Below, piece after piece: positions 60,501 to 64,000 of a DNA stretch of 64,000 nt (within the stretch, counting starts at the first letter, position 1; the number at the start of each line of letters is the position of its first letter). The stretch is from Phorcus lineatus (Eukaryota; Mollusca; Gastropoda; Trochida; Trochidae). Location: the NCBI GenBank assembly GCA_921293015.1, contig OV121089.1, positions 39,418,520-39,482,519 on the forward strand. The letters are read 5' to 3'. The notes beneath the pieces are model-generated. The model had not been told where the DNA came from and did not search any database. It saw only the letters and a list, made by a program, of their open reading frames with translations. The position numbers and the translations under genes were made by a program.

Positions 60501-62034
60501 TTCCACCGATTTTGTCGCCGCGATTCAGCCAATACCGCTGAAGCGATGACAGCCAAACTCGACAGACTGATAGACCTTCATGAGACGAAGCCGCAATAAG
60601 CTTTTGGGCTCAATCGGCTTAAGCGTTAAAGGCACAGTACGATCCAAAGTTCGAAAAATTAACATGGGAAATTTTTTCAAAATGCACTTAGAGACTTGCA
60701 ACTTTTTGCAAACGATGCACAGTAACAATTCAAGCAAAAAAGTCAATCATGGCAAATTCGTAACATGAGTACTTTGGCCGCCATATTGCTTTAATTAACT
60801 TTTTGAAATTTCCGGACCCCATGCATCTTTGAGAATCTTCTCCTCAGAAGATACATGCAAGTAAGAGCTGAAACTCACATATATCATAGCTAAAGGAATG
60901 GGGAGAAAATTCATTTTGGAAAATTTTCATTTTTCTGAATACTTTTTCTTCTGCAACCCTTCAAAGTCGGGCGACTTTGCTCGTTTTAGAATATTCAAGG
61001 GCAGATAACTCAAAAACCTACCCGTCGAATTTAATGAATTTTGCATGAGAGGTAAACATGATCGAGGTCATTAAGAATCATGAATAAAATGGATCGCGAA
61101 CAGTCATTTCAGTTCACAGGAGGGAGTCAAAGTTTGCATCATACTATATGTCAATTAAGTGCGTTAGCAAGGGTTAAATTGCAAACAGTTGAAGGAAAAC
61201 ATCAATATTGAAGAACGGTCAAGACGTGTGACATGTCCAAATGCAGGTACATGCGCTCTTGCATGTGTGAACGGGCAAAAGTTGACAGAAATACTCTACA
61301 TTGCTCTTGTATCAAGATTCGTTACGTGCGTTAGCAAGGGTAAATTTGAAAAGTTGAAGGAAAACTGTCAAGATATGCGACATGGGGCAAAGTTTGAGAG
61401 AAATACTCTTTGATGTCTTATAAACAAGCACGTAATCGACAGTCTACAGAGGGACGAAATCGCTCTTTGGAGCAAAAATCCGTACGACTGCACGTATGGT
61501 CGACGTGTGCGAGAAGACCAAAAGCATGCAAGTGCGTCAGTAACTGTCAAAATCTCATCAGACAGGCAGAGAAGCGAGCAAAAAAGCCTGCCTGACTGAC
61601 CTGACCTGAGTGACTGACATAGTCTTGATTATTTATATATATAAAGATCCTCAACCTATGTACCAGCATTCGGGAACTATATTCCAGTGTCGGCAAACCA
61701 CTTGATCACGCCAAAGGAAAACACTAGCCCTTTTTCAACTTTCAAACCTCTACTGCCTCCCCTCCACATACCCCTTACATTGTGATGTTGTTACTTTCTT
61801 GCCTCAACTGGCAGCAGGCCGTGTACATCGAGTAAACCTCACTTCCGCTCCTACGTACTGAAAACGTATACAAAACGTCACTTTGCTTCAGAATACGGCT
61901 AAATCAACTGCAGTGCACTAAAAATGTCTTCAAAACGCTATCTAAACTTGGAAAAGCACTTAGTTTGCCCCCAAGAGCCACGGGTGCTCATATTTTGCTG
62001 AATCCTGTCATTGTCGTCGCTTGCGACTATATTT
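60501..62034 (+). mobile_element. Type D non-autonomous Helentron-like unit 24
   Basis: It is 1534 bp, indistinguishable by eye from units 23 and 25. Confidence 0.8.
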
Positions 62035-62137
62035 AAGGATTCAGCAAATTTTGCTGAATCCTTATTGTTATTGGCGTGTTTTATTATTATTATTAAGGAT
62101 TCAGCAGAAATGCTGAATCCTTATTGTTATTGGCGTG

Positions 62138-62168
<31 letters not shown>

Positions 62169-62172
62169 TTTC
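62035..62172 (+). repeat. Junction: two mini-units and (ATT)n
   Basis: Mini-units lie at 62035-62082 and 62095-62141. Even the ATT count appears unchanged from the neighbouring junctions. Confidence 0.85.
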
Positions 62173-63706
62173 TTCCACCGATTTTGTCGCCGCGATTCAG
62201 CCAATACCGCTGAAGCGATGACAGCCAAACTCGACAGACTGATAGACCTTCATGAGACGAAGCCGCAATAAGCTTTTGGGCTCAATCGGCTTAAGCGTTA
62301 AAGGCACAGTACGATCCAAAGTTCGAAAAATTAACATGGGAAATTTTTTCAAAATGCACTTAGAGACTTGCAACTTTTTGCAAACGATGCACAGTAACAA
62401 TTCAAGCAAAAAAGTCAATCATGGCAAATTCGTAACATGAGTACTTTGGCCGCCATATTGCTTTAATTAACTTTTTGAAATTTCCGGACCCCATGCATCT
62501 TTGAGAATCTTCTCCTCAGAAGATACATGCAAGTAAGAGCTGAAACTCACATATATCATAGCTAAAGGAATGGGGAGAAAATTCATTTTGGAAAATTTTC
62601 ATTTTTCTGAATACTTTTTCTTCTGCAACCCTTCAAAGTCGGGCGACTTTGCTCGTTTTAGAATATTCAAGGGCAGATAACTCAAAAACCTACCCGTCGA
62701 ATTTAATGAATTTTGCATGAGAGGTAAACATGATCGAGGTCATTAAGAATCATGAATAAAATGGATCGCGAACAGTCATTTCAGTTCACAGGAGGGAGTC
62801 AAAGTTTGCATCATACTATATGTCAATTAAGTGCGTTAGCAAGGGTTAAATTGCAAACAGTTGAAGGAAAACATCAATATTGAAGAACGGTCAAGACGTG
62901 TGACATGTCCAAATGCAGGTACATGCGCTCTTGCATGTGTGAACGGGCAAAAGTTGACAGAAATACTCTACATTGCTCTTGTATCAAGATTCGTTACGTG
63001 CGTTAGCAAGGGTAAATTTGAAAAGTTGAAGGAAAACTGTCAAGATATGCGACATGGGGCAAAGTTTGAGAGAAATACTCTTTGATGTCTTATAAACAAG
63101 CACGTAATCGACAGTCTACAGAGGGACGAAATCGCTCTTTGGAGCAAAAATCCGTACGACTGCACGTATGGTCGACGTGTGCGAGAAGACCAAAAGCATG
63201 CAAGTGCGTCAGTAACTGTCAAAATCTCATCAGACAGGCAGAGAAGCGAGCAAAAAAGCCTGCCTGACTGACCTGACCTGAGTGACTGACATAGTCTTGA
63301 TTATTTATATATATAAAGATCCTCAACCTATGTACCAGCATTCGGGAACTATATTCCAGTGTCGGCAAACCACTTGATCACGCCAAAGGAAAACACTAGC
63401 CCTTTTTCAACTTTCAAACCTCTACTGCCTCCCCTCCACATACCCCTTACATTGTGATGTTGTTACTTTCTTGCCTCAACTGGCAGCAGGCCGTGTACAT
63501 CGAGTAAACCTCACTTCCGCTCCTACGTACTGAAAACGTATACAAAACGTCACTTTGCTTCAGAATACGGCTAAATCAACTGCAGTGCACTAAAAATGTC
63601 TTCAAAACGCTATCTAAACTTGGAAAAGCACTTAGTTTGCCCCCAAGAGCCACGGGTGCTCATATTTTGCTGAATCCTGTCATTGTCGTCGCTTGCGACT
63701 ATATTT
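62173..63706 (+). mobile_element. Type D non-autonomous Helentron-like unit 25
   Basis: It is 1534 bp and the last complete unit. The array is still running at the window edge. Confidence 0.8.
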
Positions 63707-63809
63707 AAGGATTCAGCAAATTTTGCTGAATCCTTATTGTTATTGGCGTGTTTTATTATTATTATTAAGGATTCAGCAGAAATGCTGAATCCTTATTGTT
63801 ATTGGCGTG

Positions 63810-63840
<31 letters not shown>

Positions 63841-63844
63841 TTTC
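63707..63844 (+). repeat. Junction: two mini-units and (ATT)n
   Basis: Mini-units lie at 63707-63754 and 63767-63813. Confidence 0.85.
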
Positions 63845-64000
63845 TTCCACCGATTTTGTCGCCGCGATTCAGCCAATACCGCTGAAGCGATGACAGCCAA
63901 ACTCGACAGACTGATAGACCTTCATGAGACGAAGCCGCAATAAGCTTTTGGGCTCAATCGGCTTAAGCGTTAAAGGCACAGTACGATCCAAAGTTCGAAA
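63845..64000 (+). mobile_element. Start of a further type D unit, cut by the window edge
   Basis: The head and the first 156 bp match the other type D copies. Confidence 0.78.

Noticed and set aside
63683..63943. 86-codon frame with a poly-leucine run across unit junctions
   Set aside because: The leucines come from (ATT)n read as TTA, the start is TTG, and length varies with the microsatellite. The conserved end is discussed as a finding, but not called as a gene.

Overview
This is eukaryotic, AT-rich, largely non-coding repeat DNA. It most resembles the genome of a marine invertebrate, and a bivalve or other mollusc is my best guess. The guess rests on the Helentron-type RepHel protein, abundant short non-autonomous relatives with microsatellite junctions, and a GTCCGTCC-containing 170-bp tandem element. 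There are no bacterial operons, rRNA genes or CRISPR arrays, and I see no host protein-coding gene that I can support.

The window is organised around one family of rolling-circle (Helitron/Helentron-like) elements. A left array (1-20338) and a right array (44712-64000) consist of elements of about 0.95-1.8 kb joined head to tail on the + strand. Each begins with a 'head' (TTCCACCGATTTT, then a short palindrome, then GATTCAGCC). Each ends with a 'tail' (GCTGAATCC, then the hairpin GTCGCTTGCGAC, then TATATTT). GATTCAGC in the head and GCTGAATC in the tail are subterminal inverted repeats. Between units lie (ATT)n tracts and 0-3 copies of a 47-48 bp mini-unit that is a near-perfect palindrome plus a 19-nt tail. 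I use these names: type A (about 1542 bp), type D (exactly 1534 bp, near-identical copies on both sides of the window), type C (1269-1270 bp, with a second, internal head) and B-headed (head palindrome of the CTTGTTAACAAG kind).

Between the arrays, about 20339-44620, lies what I interpret as the autonomous partner. It holds one intronless ORF of 2527 codons (33701-41284). The ORF has an N-terminal low-complexity repeat region, a cysteine-protease-like domain, zinc-finger-like cysteines, a Helitron HUH/Y2 Rep nuclease, a PIF1-like helicase and a C-terminal endonuclease/exonuclease/phosphatase (EEP) domain. This is the Helentron arrangement. About 3.3 kb downstream the sequence ends in the same roughly 165-bp 3' terminus, including the hairpin tail, as the B- and C-type units of the arrays. 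The protein is therefore the likely source of the transposase that mobilises the small elements.

The rest of the central block is AT-rich DNA carrying other repeats: a 281-bp tandem duplication (22.0-22.6 kb), an inverted-repeat pair (22.6-22.95 and 27.7-28.1 kb), a 1.6-kb element with nine 170-bp tandem repeats and ATACCCCCG termini (30690-32280), and a 260-bp triplicate (43171-43950). All repeat comparisons were made by eye. Unit boundaries are reliable to a few bases at the tail and a little less at the head.
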